Shown: piece by piece, positions 43,583-52,208 of the stretch
Layout: each line of letters starts with the position of its first letter
Numbering within the stretch: position 1 is the stretch's first letter
DNA from: Iodobacter fluviatilis
GTDB lineage: Bacteria; Pseudomonadota; Gammaproteobacteria; Burkholderiales; Chitinibacteraceae
Assembly: GCF_900451195.1 (NCBI RefSeq)
Contig: NZ_UGHR01000001.1
Location: 434,001 to 498,000, forward strand
Length of the DNA: 64,000 nucleotides
Reading direction: 5' to 3'
Translations under genes and position numbers: made by a program
The notes under the pieces: generated by a model
Told to the model about the DNA's origin: nothing
The model's database searches: none
The model's input: the letters and a program-made list of their open reading frames with translations, nothing else

Positions 43583-45772
43583 ATGGAAATGCTGCTGGCG
43601 GATATTGATTTACCAGAATTGGCGAGTACCGCCCCGGAAGTGTTCGCCGATGCAAATCGCTTTCTTTCCCTGAATACCTCCTATTTAAAGCTGGAAGACC
43701 GGCAGTTTTTGGCTGCGGCTTTTTGCTTTGCTGATGCCTCGCACCGGGGCCAGGTCCGTCGCTCTGGCGAGCCTTATATTTCCCATCCGCTTGCGGTGGC
43801 CACCATTCTTACTCAATGGAAGCTCGACGCGCAGGCGCTGGCTGGCGCTTTGCTGCACGATGTGATGGAAGACAGCGGTGTTACCAAACTTGAACTGACT
43901 GAAAAGTTTGGTAAAACAGTTGCCGAGCTGGTCGATGGCATGAGCAAAATCGACAAGCTGGAGTTTCAAAGCAAAGAAGAAGCACAGGCCGAGAATTTCC
44001 GCAAAATGCTGTTGGCGATGGCGCGTGATTTACGCGTGATGCTGATCAAGCTGGCTGATCGCTTGCATAATATGCGCACCATGGATGCCATGCGTCCGGA
44101 TAAGCAAAAGCGCATTGCCCGCGAAACCATGGAAATCTACGCGCCAATTGCTAATCGTATTGGTCTGAATAGTGCGTATCAAGAATTAGACGATCTGGCC
44201 TTTAAATATCTGCACCCTAATCGCTATGGTGTTTTATCCAAGGCATTAAAAGCCGCCCGCGGTAATCGCCGCGAAGTGGTGGGTAAGATATTAGATTCAA
44301 TTAAAGATAAATTGGCAGCGGCTAAAATTGAAGCCAGCGTAACGGGCCGCGAAAAAAACCTCTATAGCATTTATCGCAAAATGCAGGAAAAACAACTCAG
44401 TTTTTCTGAAGTGCTGGATATCTACGCATTTAGAGTAATCGTCAAAGACGTGCCCACCAGCTATCTCACGCTGGGCGCATTGCATGCTTTGTTTAAGCCA
44501 ATTCCTGGCAAATTTAAAGATTATATTGCGATTCCCAAAGCTAATGGCTATCAAAGCCTGCATACCACGCTATTTGGTCCCTATGGCACGCCGATTGAAA
44601 TTCAGATTCGCTCGGGTGATATGCACCGTATTGCCGATGCGGGTGTGGCCAGTCATTGGATGTATAAAAGCGGTGATGAAGGTTTTTCTGATGTGCAGAA
44701 GAAAACCCATCAATGGCTGCAATCTTTATTAGAAATGCAAACCGAATCGGGCGATGCGGTTGAATTTTTAGAGCATATTAAAGTCGATTTATTCCCCGAT
44801 CAGGTGTATGTATTTACGCCTAAGGGCAAGATTTTTAATATGCCAGCAGGCTCCTGTTGTGTTGATTTTGCCTATGCCGTGCATTCAGATATTGGCGACA
44901 GCTGTATTGCCGCAAAAATTAATCATGAATTAGTACCATTACGCACCCGTTTAAAAAATGGCGATCAGGTAGAAATTGTTTCTGCCGTACATGCCCGCCC
45001 TAATCCATCCTGGCTCACTTTTGTGACAACCGGAAAAGCGCGCTCGCATATTCGCCATTTCCTAAAAAGCCTGCGTTTTGAAGAATCCGTATTACTGGGC
45101 GATCGTTTACTGGCTCAGGGTTTTGCCAGTTTAAATCAGCCTTTGCAGCAGGTAAGTGACGATGTATGGGAGCGCTATTTAAAAGAAAATGGCGAGAAGT
45201 CCCGTGAAGTGGTGAAAGCCGAATTAGGCCTAGGTAAACGCTTGGCGATGGTGGTGGCTAAGCGTTTATTGCAATTAGCCGGTAATTGGCAGGAAGAATT
45301 AGTTGGCGGACGCAAAGTGGCCGCCGTGGCTGTGCGCGGCAGTGAAGGCATGGCGATTCAGTGTGCGCGATGTTGTAACCCGATTCCAGGCGATCCTATC
45401 CTAGGCTTTGTTAAAAAAGATCAGGGTCTGGTGATTCATACCCACGATTGCCCGCAAATTGCCCATGGCCGTATCGATAGTGAAAAACTAATTGATGTGG
45501 AATGGGATGCCGATGTGAATCGCTTGTTTGATGTGCCCGTACGTATTCTGGCGCAAAACGACAGGGGCACATTGGCGGCGATTGCCACGGCCATTGCAGA
45601 GGCCGATGCCAATATCACTGCAGTGGCCACGCAAGAGCCTGAGGGCTTTTCTGAGCGCTATATGCAGATTCAATTTACCTTGCAGGTCAGTAATCGCACG
45701 CATTTGGCTAAGGTGATGAAAAATCTGCGCCAATTGCCTTCGGCCTATCGCATTCAAAGAATGCGTTCATAA
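43583..45772 (+). CDS. spoT: Bifunctional (p)ppGpp synthetase/hydrolase
   Basis: It makes and degrades the alarmone (p)ppGpp. The protein (729 residues from ATG 43583; TTG 43571 or ATG 43589 are possible) has, in order, the HD hydrolase (HRGQVRRSGEPYISHPLAVA, LLHDVMEDSG), the synthetase domain (YAFRVIVKDV, PKANGYQSLHTT), TGS (VFTPKGKIFNMPAGSCCVDF) and C-terminal zinc-finger (CARCCNPIPGDP) and ACT regions. Both HD and synthetase motifs look intact, so it is bifunctional. Confidence 0.97.
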   Translation: MEMLLADIDLPELASTAPEVFADANRFLSLNTSYLKLEDRQFLAAAFCFADASHRGQVRRSGEPYISHPLAVATILTQWKLDAQALAGALLHDVMEDSGVTKLELTEKFGKTVAELVDGMSKIDKLEFQSKEEAQAENFRKMLLAMARDLRVMLIKLADRLHNMRTMDAMRPDKQKRIARETMEIYAPIANRIGLNSAYQELDDLAFKYLHPNRYGVLSKALKAARGNRREVVGKILDSIKDKLAAAKIEASVTGREKNLYSIYRKMQEKQLSFSEVLDIYAFRVIVKDVPTSYLTLGALHALFKPIPGKFKDYIAIPKANGYQSLHTTLFGPYGTPIEIQIRSGDMHRIADAGVASHWMYKSGDEGFSDVQKKTHQWLQSLLEMQTESGDAVEFLEHIKVDLFPDQVYVFTPKGKIFNMPAGSCCVDFAYAVHSDIGDSCIAAKINHELVPLRTRLKNGDQVEIVSAVHARPNPSWLTFVTTGKARSHIRHFLKSLRFEESVLLGDRLLAQGFASLNQPLQQVSDDVWERYLKENGEKSREVVKAELGLGKRLAMVVAKRLLQLAGNWQEELVGGRKVAAVAVRGSEGMAIQCARCCNPIPGDPILGFVKKDQGLVIHTHDCPQIAHGRIDSEKLIDVEWDADVNRLFDVPVRILAQNDRGTLAAIATAIAEADANITAVATQEPEGFSERYMQIQFTLQVSNRTHLAKVMKNLRQLPSAYRIQRMRS

Positions 45773-45834
45773 GCGTTTAGGTAAAGATTCCCCATTATGC
45801 TTTACAATTTTTGCATTAATGGTGCAGAGCGATC

Positions 45835-46185
45835 ATGCGTTTTATTATTTTAAAGTATTTGATTACCGCTTCTTTGGTGGTGCTGATTTCCGAGATTGCC
45901 AAGCGCAGCGATAAATTAGGTGCTTTAGTCGCTTCTTTGCATTTGGTCACGCTGCTCACCCTATTCTGGCTTTATATAGAAGGCGCATCGAAAAGCAGCA
46001 TCGCTAATCATGCCTATTACACTTTTTGGTATGTGGTGCCGACCCTGCCGATGTTCCTCGCCTTCCCTTATTTATTGAGCAGATTTAATTTTTGGCTGGC
46101 CATTTTGATCAGTGTGCTGCTAACGGTGGTGTGTTTCATTGTATTTGCCCTGATCGTGCGAAGGTTTGGTATTCATTTGCTTTAG
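45835..46185 (+). CDS. DUF3147 family small membrane protein
   Basis: The 116-residue protein has four likely membrane segments (ILKYLITASLVVLISEIA; LGALVASLHLVTLLTLFWLY; FWYVVPTLPMFLAFPYLLS; WLAILISVLLTVVCFIVFAL). It matches the small DUF3147-type group, whose function is unknown. It lies between spoT and thiS in the same direction, 59 bp before thiS. Confidence 0.75.
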   Translation: MRFIILKYLITASLVVLISEIAKRSDKLGALVASLHLVTLLTLFWLYIEGASKSSIANHAYYTFWYVVPTLPMFLAFPYLLSRFNFWLAILISVLLTVVCFIVFALIVRRFGIHLL

Positions 46186-46244
46186 CAGCATGTATTTGCT
46201 CTGCTCATGTTAAAATTACGGCCTAATCTTTTGAAGCCGCGATC

Positions 46245-46445
46245 ATGAAAATCTCAATTAATGGCGAAGCCCGCGAATTTTTAGCCCCTCTTTCCCTGCT
46301 TGATCTGATTGATTTGCTTGAACTCAAGGGCAAACGAATTGCAATCGAGCAAAATGGCGAAATCGTTCCTAAAAGCCAGCATGGCACTACCTTTCTAAGC
46401 GAAGGTGATGTTTTAGAAATGGTTGTGGCTGTTGGCGGGGGCTGA
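46245..46445 (+). CDS. thiS: Thiamine biosynthesis sulfur carrier protein
   Basis: ThiS carries the sulfur, as a thiocarboxylate on its C-terminal Gly-Gly, used to build the thiazole ring. The 66 residues end VVAVGGG, so the required GG is present. The N-terminal MKISINGEAREF and EQNGEIVPKSQHGT are typical. It is directly upstream of thiG, its partner. No TPP riboswitch is seen upstream. Confidence 0.95.
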   Translation: MKISINGEAREFLAPLSLLDLIDLLELKGKRIAIEQNGEIVPKSQHGTTFLSEGDVLEMVVAVGGG

Positions 46446-46512
46446 TTATTACTTCGCAGCTCGGGTTAGCGTATGCGCAGCCCGGTATTGTCTTCATTTA
46501 TAAGAGGTGTCT

Positions 46513-47301
46513 ATGTCGGATCAATTTCAAATTGCGGGTAAAGCTTACCAATCCAGATTGATTGTTGGCACCGGTAAATATAAAGATTTTCAAGAAACAC
46601 GTGCTGCGGTTGATGCTTCTGGGGCAGAAATTATTACGGTGGCCATTCGCCGCGTCAATATTGGCCAGGATGCCAGCCAACCGTCTTTACTTGAGTATTT
46701 GCCGCCGTCGCAATTTACCTATTTGCCCAATACCGCTGGCTGCTATAACGCCACCGATGCTGTCCGCACTCTGCGCCTTGCGCGGGAGTTGCTGGACGGG
46801 CATAAGCTGGTCAAGCTTGAAGTACTTGGGGACGCCAATACGCTTTATCCAAATGTGCGCGAAACACTGATTGCTGCAGAAACGCTGGTCAAAGAAGGCT
46901 TCGATGTAATGGTTTATACATCGGATGACCCGATTGTGGCTAAAGAGCTGGAAGACATCGGCTGCTGCGCCATCATGCCTTTGGCGTCTTTGATTGGCTC
47001 GGGCATGGGTATCTTAAACCCGTGGAATCTGCGCCTGATCATCGAATCGGCCAAAGTGCCGGTGCTGGTTGATGCAGGCGTAGGCACGGCTTCTGATGCT
47101 GCGATTGCCATGGAGTTAGGTTGCGACGGTATTTTGATGAATACCGCGATTGCCGGGGCAAAAGATCCCGTGCTGATGGCCCGGGCGATGAAGCTGGCGG
47201 TCATGGCTGGGCGCGATGCATTCCTGGCGGGCCGCATCCCAAGAAAGCTCTACACTGCAGACCCAAGCTCACCGGTATCGGGTTTGATTGCAGCGAAGTA
47301 A
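46513..47301 (+). CDS. thiG: Thiazole synthase
   Basis: ThiG condenses deoxyxylulose phosphate, dehydroglycine and the ThiS thiocarboxylate into the thiazole of thiamine. Start ATG 46513 (262 residues) behind AAGAGG; GTG 46507 would overlap that site. The catalytic Lys that forms the imine is in VKLEVLGD, and the barrel motifs [11 protein letters not shown] and [20 protein letters not shown] are present. An R2 repeat and a terminator follow. Confidence 0.97.
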   Translation: MSDQFQIAGKAYQSRLIVGTGKYKDFQETRAAVDASGAEIITVAIRRVNIGQDASQPSLLEYLPPSQFTYLPNTAGCYNATDAVRTLRLARELLDGHKLVKLEVLGDANTLYPNVRETLIAAETLVKEGFDVMVYTSDDPIVAKELEDIGCCAIMPLASLIGSGMGILNPWNLRLIIESAKVPVLVDAGVGTASDAAIAMELGCDGILMNTAIAGAKDPVLMARAMKLAVMAGRDAFLAGRIPRKLYTADPSSPVSGLIAAK

Positions 47302-47310
47302 ATAAATAAA

Positions 47311-47355
47311 CCTAAATCTTGGACCACAGAGAACGCGGCGTTTCACGGAGAAAAC
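47311..47355. repeat. R2-family short dispersed repeat (inverted)
   Basis: CCTAAATCTTGGACCACAG, then GTTTCACGGAGAAAA. This is the same inverted word order as the copy after hutW, and it begins 9 bp after the thiG stop. Confidence 0.65.
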
Positions 47356-47440
47356 CACTTAAGGGCGTAAACCTCTAGCCTTGTCGCTCTAAGGGAATCA
47401 TCTTATGAAAAATCAATAAAACTTGAATTGCTTTTCTCAT

Positions 47441-47505
47441 CGGTTTTCTCTGTGTCTTACGTGCTTAATGATTTGGGTTTTGAGTTCAAGATTTGGGTTT
47501 TGTTA
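47441..47505. repeat. R2-family short dispersed repeat
   Basis: GGTTTTCTCTGTGTC, then AATGATTTGGGTTTTGAGTT, then CAAGATTTGGGTTTT. It faces the inverted copy at 47311, so the two could form a large hairpin between thiG and trmB. Confidence 0.55.
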
Positions 47506-47524
47506 TAAAATAGGTTTAACTAGA

Positions 47525-47556
47525 AAATACGCCGCGCGATGCGGCGTTTTTGTTTG
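47525..47556. terminator. Terminator between thiG and trmB
   Basis: The hairpin ACGCCGC / GCGGCGT has loop GCGAT followed by TTTTTG. It lies 15 bp before the trmB ATG region and most likely ends the thiS-thiG transcript. Confidence 0.8.
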
Positions 47557-47570
47557 CAAGGAATTGAGAA

Positions 47571-48251
47571 ATGGAACACCCAAATTACATGCGCCGTATT
47601 CGTAGCTTTGTGCTGCGCCAAGGGCATTTATCCTCAGGCCAAGAGCGGGCTATCGCTGAGTTTGGCGAACAATTTTGCATTAAATATCAGCCAGAGCTAC
47701 TTGATCTGAACGCTGCATTTGGCCGTACTGGTCCTAAAATTCTGGAAATTGGTTTCGGTATGGGCGGCCCGACGGCTGAGATTGCCACGAATAAGCCAGA
47801 AACCGATTACCTTGGCGTAGAGGTGCACACACCGGGTGTGGGCAGCCTGCTTAAATTATTGGGCGAGCAGGGCCTGCAAAATGTACGCATCGTGCAGCAT
47901 GATGCGGTTGAAGTGCTGGAGAAAATGCTCGCAGCAGATTCCCTCGATGGCGCACATATTTTCTTCCCTGATCCTTGGCATAAAAAACGTCACAATAAGC
48001 GCCGTTTAATTCAGCCTGATCTGGTGAAGCAGCTGTGCTCACGCATTAAAAGCGGCGGCTATGTGCATCTGGCTACCGATTGGGAAGACTACGCCATCCA
48101 AATGCTGGAAGTCTTATCCAATGAACCAAGCTTAAAAAATACTGCAGAAACGTATGCTGAGCGCCCGGATTATCGCCCGCTCACCAAATTTGAAAACCGC
48201 GGTATCAAGCTGGGCCACGGCGTTTGGGACTTGGTATTCCGTAAGATTTAA
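47571..48251 (+). CDS. trmB: tRNA (guanine-N7-)-methyltransferase
   Basis: Methylates guanine 46 in the variable loop of tRNAs with SAM. The 226 residues show the SAM motif [16 protein letters not shown], then [20 protein letters not shown], the catalytic motif [15 protein letters not shown] and TDWEDYA. A GGAATT-type ribosome site precedes ATG 47571. It probably has its own promoter, as a terminator lies just upstream. Confidence 0.97.
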   Translation: MEHPNYMRRIRSFVLRQGHLSSGQERAIAEFGEQFCIKYQPELLDLNAAFGRTGPKILEIGFGMGGPTAEIATNKPETDYLGVEVHTPGVGSLLKLLGEQGLQNVRIVQHDAVEVLEKMLAADSLDGAHIFFPDPWHKKRHNKRRLIQPDLVKQLCSRIKSGGYVHLATDWEDYAIQMLEVLSNEPSLKNTAETYAERPDYRPLTKFENRGIKLGHGVWDLVFRKI

Positions 48252-48257
48252 TCATTT

Positions 48258-48320
48258 GTAGGGCCGGTGAAACCCGCTGGTTTCGTTGCATTGCAATTTC
48301 ATACAGCGGGTTGTACTCAG
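48258..48320. repeat. R5-family GC-rich inverted repeat
   Basis: GTAGGGCCGGTGAAACCCGC is paired with GCGGGTTGTACTC after a CATTGCAATTTC centre. It abuts R1 copy F. Confidence 0.45.
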
Positions 48321-48321
48321 T

Positions 48322-48415
48322 AAAGTAAAAAAGATCTTTTTAGAGCCTTCGGCACGTTGATTTTGGAGCAGTAGCCACCGCGAAGTCTATGATTTCTGCT
48401 TCGCTAAGAAATTAC
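48322..48415 (+). repeat. R1-family repeat, truncated copy F
   Basis: AAAGTAAAAAAGATCTTTTT, the CCTTCGGCACGTTGATTTTG start and a mutated second hairpin (GCAGT/ACCGC) are followed by the CGAAGTCTATGATTTCTGC variant shared with copy E. The rest of the element is absent. Confidence 0.75.
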
Positions 48416-48525
48416 TCAGTGCATCTGGTGTTTCACTCGCCTACATGATTAAGGTGATAACACAAAAGCTGCCTCCAAAATTTCCGCTTTTCCTACGCTT
48501 AATGGTTTATTTCGCAGAAAACGGC

Positions 48526-48552
48526 TTTATTTTTCCTGATTCTTGCCGATAA
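48526..48552 (+). promoter_or_regulatory. Putative sigma-28 (FliA) flagellar promoter
   Basis: A perfect GCCGATAA -10 (48545-48552) is preceded, after 11 bp, by TTTATTTT (48526-48533), 5 of 8 matches to the -35 consensus. It lies 89 bp before flgP, so the operon is likely a late flagellar class. Confidence 0.65.
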
Positions 48553-48641
48553 CGCAGTGATGGGCCTGCTCTTTAGTCAGATAATGCAGGGCGGCCCTTA
48601 TGCTAAAGTTAATTCAGCTCTAAAGATAAGGCGGTATAAAA

Positions 48642-49052
48642 ATGCGGATCAAACATATTCTGGTGTCGCTTGCGACTTTGCTGGCGGTGAGCACTTCTTT
48701 TGCTGAAGAAGGGCTGGTAAGCGCTGCTGGTTATGGTGCGCCGCCTCAGATCGAGGGCTTGTCCGGCGCTCAGCGCCGCCTGATGTCGATGCGTGCCTCA
48801 AAGCTGGATGCTTATCGTGCGCTGGCCGAAACAGTGCAGGGATTCAGGTTGGCAGGTAACAGTACGGTCGCGGCTTTGTCGGTGCAAAACGATAGCTTCC
48901 GTATTTATGTTGATGCTTATCTGCGTGGTGCGCGGGTGGTTTCGATGAATGCCTTGCCAGAGGGCGCTTACGAGACCGTATTAGAATTAGATATGTCTAA
49001 GCTGGTGACAGAATCATCAAACCAAAATTATTTTGCGATGCGGGGCCGCTAA
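48642..49052 (+). CDS. flgP: Flagellar assembly protein FlgP (LPP20 family)
   Basis: FlgP is an outer-membrane or basal-body associated protein needed for stable, sheathed or high-torque flagella in vibrios and campylobacters. The 136 residues have a signal peptide (MRIKHILVSLATLLAVSTSF, cleavage after FA) but no lipobox Cys, unlike vibrio FlgP. The LPP20 motif AQRRLMSMRASKLDAYRALAE, then VQGFRL, is typical. It is followed directly by flgT; the pair occurs together in other motile bacteria. Confidence 0.88.
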   Translation: MRIKHILVSLATLLAVSTSFAEEGLVSAAGYGAPPQIEGLSGAQRRLMSMRASKLDAYRALAETVQGFRLAGNSTVAALSVQNDSFRIYVDAYLRGARVVSMNALPEGAYETVLELDMSKLVTESSNQNYFAMRGR

Positions 49053-50402
49053 TTGCTTAAAGCCTGTGTGCTCTTGCTGCTAGCCTTTCATGCCTGCGCT
49101 GCAGAAATTGAAGGTTTATCTGCGATCGGCGTGGGAGGGATTCCCATGGCGAGGCAAGAGGCCATTCAGGATGCCCTGATGCAAGCTTCATTGTGGAATG
49201 GGGCTAAAGTTGAGGCGAGCAGCCACGTTGAAAATGGCCGGGTCAGTGAGCTGCAGCGCGTCTACCCTGTACAGACGCTGGACCGGTATAAATTATTACG
49301 CGAATGGCGTGAAGGGAGTTTTTATCATGTGATGATAGAAACAGATCCTAAGCCAGAGCCAGTGCCTGCAGAAAAAATGGTGGCCTCTGCACCGGCCGCC
49401 GTTGCAATAGCAGACAGCGCACCACAGGGGGCGCTGGCCAGACAGCCTGTACGTGAATGTGCGCAATCTGATTTTGCTTACCGCAAAAAATTGCTGCTCG
49501 CGCATTTTCAGCTGCAAAACCCCGTTGACGCCAACGATATTTCCCATTTTCAGGATGGTTTGCAGCAAGAGCTGAGCCGTATGCTATCGGCCTCGGATCA
49601 TTATTTGCCGCAGCGTACGGTGAATGAGGCTGCTTTTAATTTGCAACCTGGTTTTTATGACCCAGTTTTGCAGCCAGAGCGGGTTAGAGAGCTGGCGCGT
49701 CGCTATGGCACTCAATTTGTGGTGGGTGGGGTGATTCGTGATCTGGGTGCTTCGGGTGAGCAGATTGGGCTTGCATGGGGAAATGACATACGTACCGGCG
49801 AGCGTAAAATCAGCCCGAATATTCCCATGCTTAAATTTAATGGCTGGGTGCCGTCATTGGCCGAGCTGGGCGTAAAGATCAGCCCTTACTCTCGCCGTTT
49901 TGAGGCTGATGTCTATGTGTTTGATGGTGCCAGCGGGGCATTATTAAAGCAGCAGCGCTTTAGTGATTCGGCGAGCGGGGATGTGATTCAAAGTAGGGAT
50001 AATGTGTTTGGTTCTCGCCGCTTTTACGACACGGATTTTGGCAAAATGGTTGAAAAGCAGCTGGAGCAGATTGTGGCAGGTGTGGATGATGTTCTGGCCT
50101 GCCAGGCTTTTGCAGCAAGGATCAGCCGGGTAGAAAAAGACCGTATTTATATCGATGCTGGCAGCACGGCAAGGGTAAATAAAGGCGATAAATTGCAATT
50201 ATTCAGGGTAAGCGGCCCTAACCAATTAGTGGCCGCCGTGAATGGGGACAGCAGTATGTCATTAGGCACGCCAGAGTTGCTGCTGAGTGCGGTGACCGTT
50301 ACCCAAGTCCAGCCTTTATTTGCGATTGCAATTTTAGAAAATGGCAGTATCCGCCCGGAAGTAGGTGATTACGTGCGTTTTAGTATGAAGGAATCAAGAT
50401 GA
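49053..50402 (+). CDS. flgT: Flagellar H-ring assembly protein FlgT
   Basis: FlgT builds the H ring around the outer-membrane part of the motor. It starts at TTG 49053 immediately after the flgP stop, so it is probably translated by coupling. The signal peptide is short (MLKACVLLLLAFHACAAEI). The 449 residues show an FlgT N-terminal domain (GIPMARQEAIQDALMQASLW), a middle TolB-like domain, and the C-terminal SH3-like part (ARISRVEKDRIYIDAGST). The order flgP-flgT supports the call. Confidence 0.85.
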   Translation: MLKACVLLLLAFHACAAEIEGLSAIGVGGIPMARQEAIQDALMQASLWNGAKVEASSHVENGRVSELQRVYPVQTLDRYKLLREWREGSFYHVMIETDPKPEPVPAEKMVASAPAAVAIADSAPQGALARQPVRECAQSDFAYRKKLLLAHFQLQNPVDANDISHFQDGLQQELSRMLSASDHYLPQRTVNEAAFNLQPGFYDPVLQPERVRELARRYGTQFVVGGVIRDLGASGEQIGLAWGNDIRTGERKISPNIPMLKFNGWVPSLAELGVKISPYSRRFEADVYVFDGASGALLKQQRFSDSASGDVIQSRDNVFGSRRFYDTDFGKMVEKQLEQIVAGVDDVLACQAFAARISRVEKDRIYIDAGSTARVNKGDKLQLFRVSGPNQLVAAVNGDSSMSLGTPELLLSAVTVTQVQPLFAIAILENGSIRPEVGDYVRFSMKESR

Positions 50403-50725
50403 ATTCCCTGCGTGTTGCAATTGCGCTTAGTTTATTACTAATCATGAGCTGCGTTGAAGCGTCGTCTTATAGCTCGAGCCGCCACATAAGAAAGCCCGGG
50501 TATTCACGGGCCAAAGCAAGCCATGCGCCTGCAGCAGCGCATGGTGCCCCTAGAAACAACGGGCCCGTTGTGATGGCGAGGCCAGAGCCCCATGTACAAA
50601 CCTTGCCCGCTACAATGCTGACCCGTGCTGCCGTGATGCCAGGGGCTGTGCCTGCGGTTGCTGAGCCAAAATTAAGCACTAGCCAGGAAAACGAGCTGCG
50701 CTGGCGTTTATACAGCTACCCTTAG
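50399..50725 (+). CDS. Small secreted hypothetical protein of the flgPT operon
   Basis: The 108-residue protein starts at ATG 50399, overlapping the flgT stop (ATGA), so it is the third gene of the operon. A signal peptide (MNSLRVAIALSLLLIMSC, with a possible lipobox Cys at 18) is followed by a Ser/Ala/Pro-rich, basic and low-complexity chain (SSRHIRKPGYSRAKASHAP). No family is recognised. The position points to the flagellar outer ring or its assembly. Confidence 0.75.
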   Translation: MNSLRVAIALSLLLIMSCVEASSYSSSRHIRKPGYSRAKASHAPAAAHGAPRNNGPVVMARPEPHVQTLPATMLTRAAVMPGAVPAVAEPKLSTSQENELRWRLYSYP

Positions 50726-50754
50726 CAGGGTTCTGCTTAGCTCGCTTTAAGCCG

Positions 50755-51471
50755 CTAGGAGCATTTGCTTTGCTGTAACTGTGCTCCTTTGAGCTGACTG
50801 TTCAGTTTTTCCAGCTTTTGCTGCTGATCTGCAGAAACCTTGCGTAAAGCAAAAGTGACATGGGAAGGGCTGTCGTCGCGCTCTCTGACAACGGCAGATT
50901 TCACCCCCTGCTCCTTTAGCTCATTCAGACGACGGTCAGCACCTTCCCGGCTGCTGAATACCCCAAGTGAGATGGCATTCTGCCAGCGGCCACCATTATT
51001 GATGACGTAATAATCCTGTACGCCCTGATCGTTAAGCTGCTGTGCTTTTTTCTTGGCAAGCTCAATATCTGTTTGCGGCGGGATATAAACCCATACTTTG
51101 CCGCTGACGACGGTTTCTGTGCTGCTGATGCCCAGTGCTTTTAAGCGGGCTCGCATCGTATCGGTTTGCTCCTGGCCAATACCATTCCAGCGCATGCAGG
51201 CCGTTACGATCTCAGCTTTGGGTGCAGGCGTGGGGGGTGGTGTTGGGGCAGGCGTGGGTGTGGGTTTTGCAATGGCAGCGCTGGCTACTGCAACTTCATG
51301 CACCTCAATAGGTGGGGCTGGCCGATTGACAACTTGTACAGGCAGGCTGGCAATCAGCTTTACTTTATCTGCATTGATCTCAGCATTTAAGCGCGGTGCG
51401 GCAACGGGCCGTGAAGGGTAGCCCCAAAGCATTAGATTGGCAGCCAGTAACAGAGCAAAAAACCATTTCAT
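50755..51471 (-). CDS. SPOR domain protein
   Basis: A 238-residue protein with an N-terminal membrane anchor (MKWFFALLLAANLMLWGY), a Pro/Ala-rich linker (TPTPAPTPPPTPAP) and a C-terminal SPOR domain (VQDYYVINNGGRWQNAISLG, then SREGADRRLNELKEQGVKSA), which binds denuded peptidoglycan at the division site. It is last in the birA-coaX-SPOR operon, its ATG overlapping the coaX stop (ATGA). Confidence 0.9.
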   Translation of the reverse strand: MKWFFALLLAANLMLWGYPSRPVAAPRLNAEINADKVKLIASLPVQVVNRPAPPIEVHEVAVASAAIAKPTPTPAPTPPPTPAPKAEIVTACMRWNGIGQEQTDTMRARLKALGISSTETVVSGKVWVYIPPQTDIELAKKKAQQLNDQGVQDYYVINNGGRWQNAISLGVFSSREGADRRLNELKEQGVKSAVVRERDDSPSHVTFALRKVSADQQQKLEKLNSQLKGAQLQQSKCS

Positions 51472-52208
51472 GAAGCGTTATTCCGGGCCAGGGCAGCAAG
51501 GCCGTGCAGCACTAGCTGCTCGGCAATGATGGGTTGATAAGCGCTTAAAAGCGGAGCAATCGCGGCGGCATCTCCGCCCGATAAAATACAAAGCGGTGTG
51601 TCGCCCCGTAAAGACAAGCGGGCATGCATAGCCATAATACTGCCAGCTAGGGCGCTTAAGCAGCCGGTTTGAATCGCATCGGTTGTGCAGCGCGGAAAAT
51701 CATGAAAAGCACCATCACTGACCGTTAAACGCTCTGTTTGCTGTGCTAATGCAGATTTCATCAGGCGCAAACCGGGCAGAATCATGCCGCCTAAAAACTC
51801 ATTATCTTCGGTGAGTGCATCCACCGTCAGTGCAGTGCCCGCGCTGGCGATCAGCAGGGCTTTATCAGGAAACAGACTGCGTGCACCTAAAACAGCGGCC
51901 CAGCGATCCGGCCCCTGCTGCTCTAAATAGCGATAGCCATTCTGAATACCCAGTGCTTCACGGCTGACTTGCAACCATTCAATGGTACGCTGCCACTGTG
52001 CCCTGCAAAACTCATCCAGCCGGCCAGCCAGTTCGGGCGAGCCTACCGTGCAGCCATGAATAATATCGGGCTGGGGCAGGGCGCTTAATTGCTGTAGCAG
52101 CTGATTAAAATCGGTATTGAGGATAAAGCCTTCTGTGGAAAGAATATCGCCTTCGCGATAGGCCCACTTAATACGGGTATTACCCAGATCAATTAAGAGC
52201 ATTTTCAT
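51468..52208 (-). CDS. coaX: Type III pantothenate kinase
   Basis: Makes 4'-phosphopantothenate, the first step of CoA synthesis. It has 246 residues: phosphate-binding MLLIDLGNTRIKWAY at the start, the substrate motif GPDRWAAVLGAR, and SAGTALTVDAL with a catalytic Asp region. Its ATG overlaps the birA stop and its stop overlaps the next ATG, giving a tightly coupled operon. Class III enzymes are not inhibited by CoA and need a monovalent cation. Confidence 0.96.
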   Translation of the reverse strand: MKMLLIDLGNTRIKWAYREGDILSTEGFILNTDFNQLLQQLSALPQPDIIHGCTVGSPELAGRLDEFCRAQWQRTIEWLQVSREALGIQNGYRYLEQQGPDRWAAVLGARSLFPDKALLIASAGTALTVDALTEDNEFLGGMILPGLRLMKSALAQQTERLTVSDGAFHDFPRCTTDAIQTGCLSALAGSIMAMHARLSLRGDTPLCILSGGDAAAIAPLLSAYQPIIAEQLVLHGLAALARNNAS

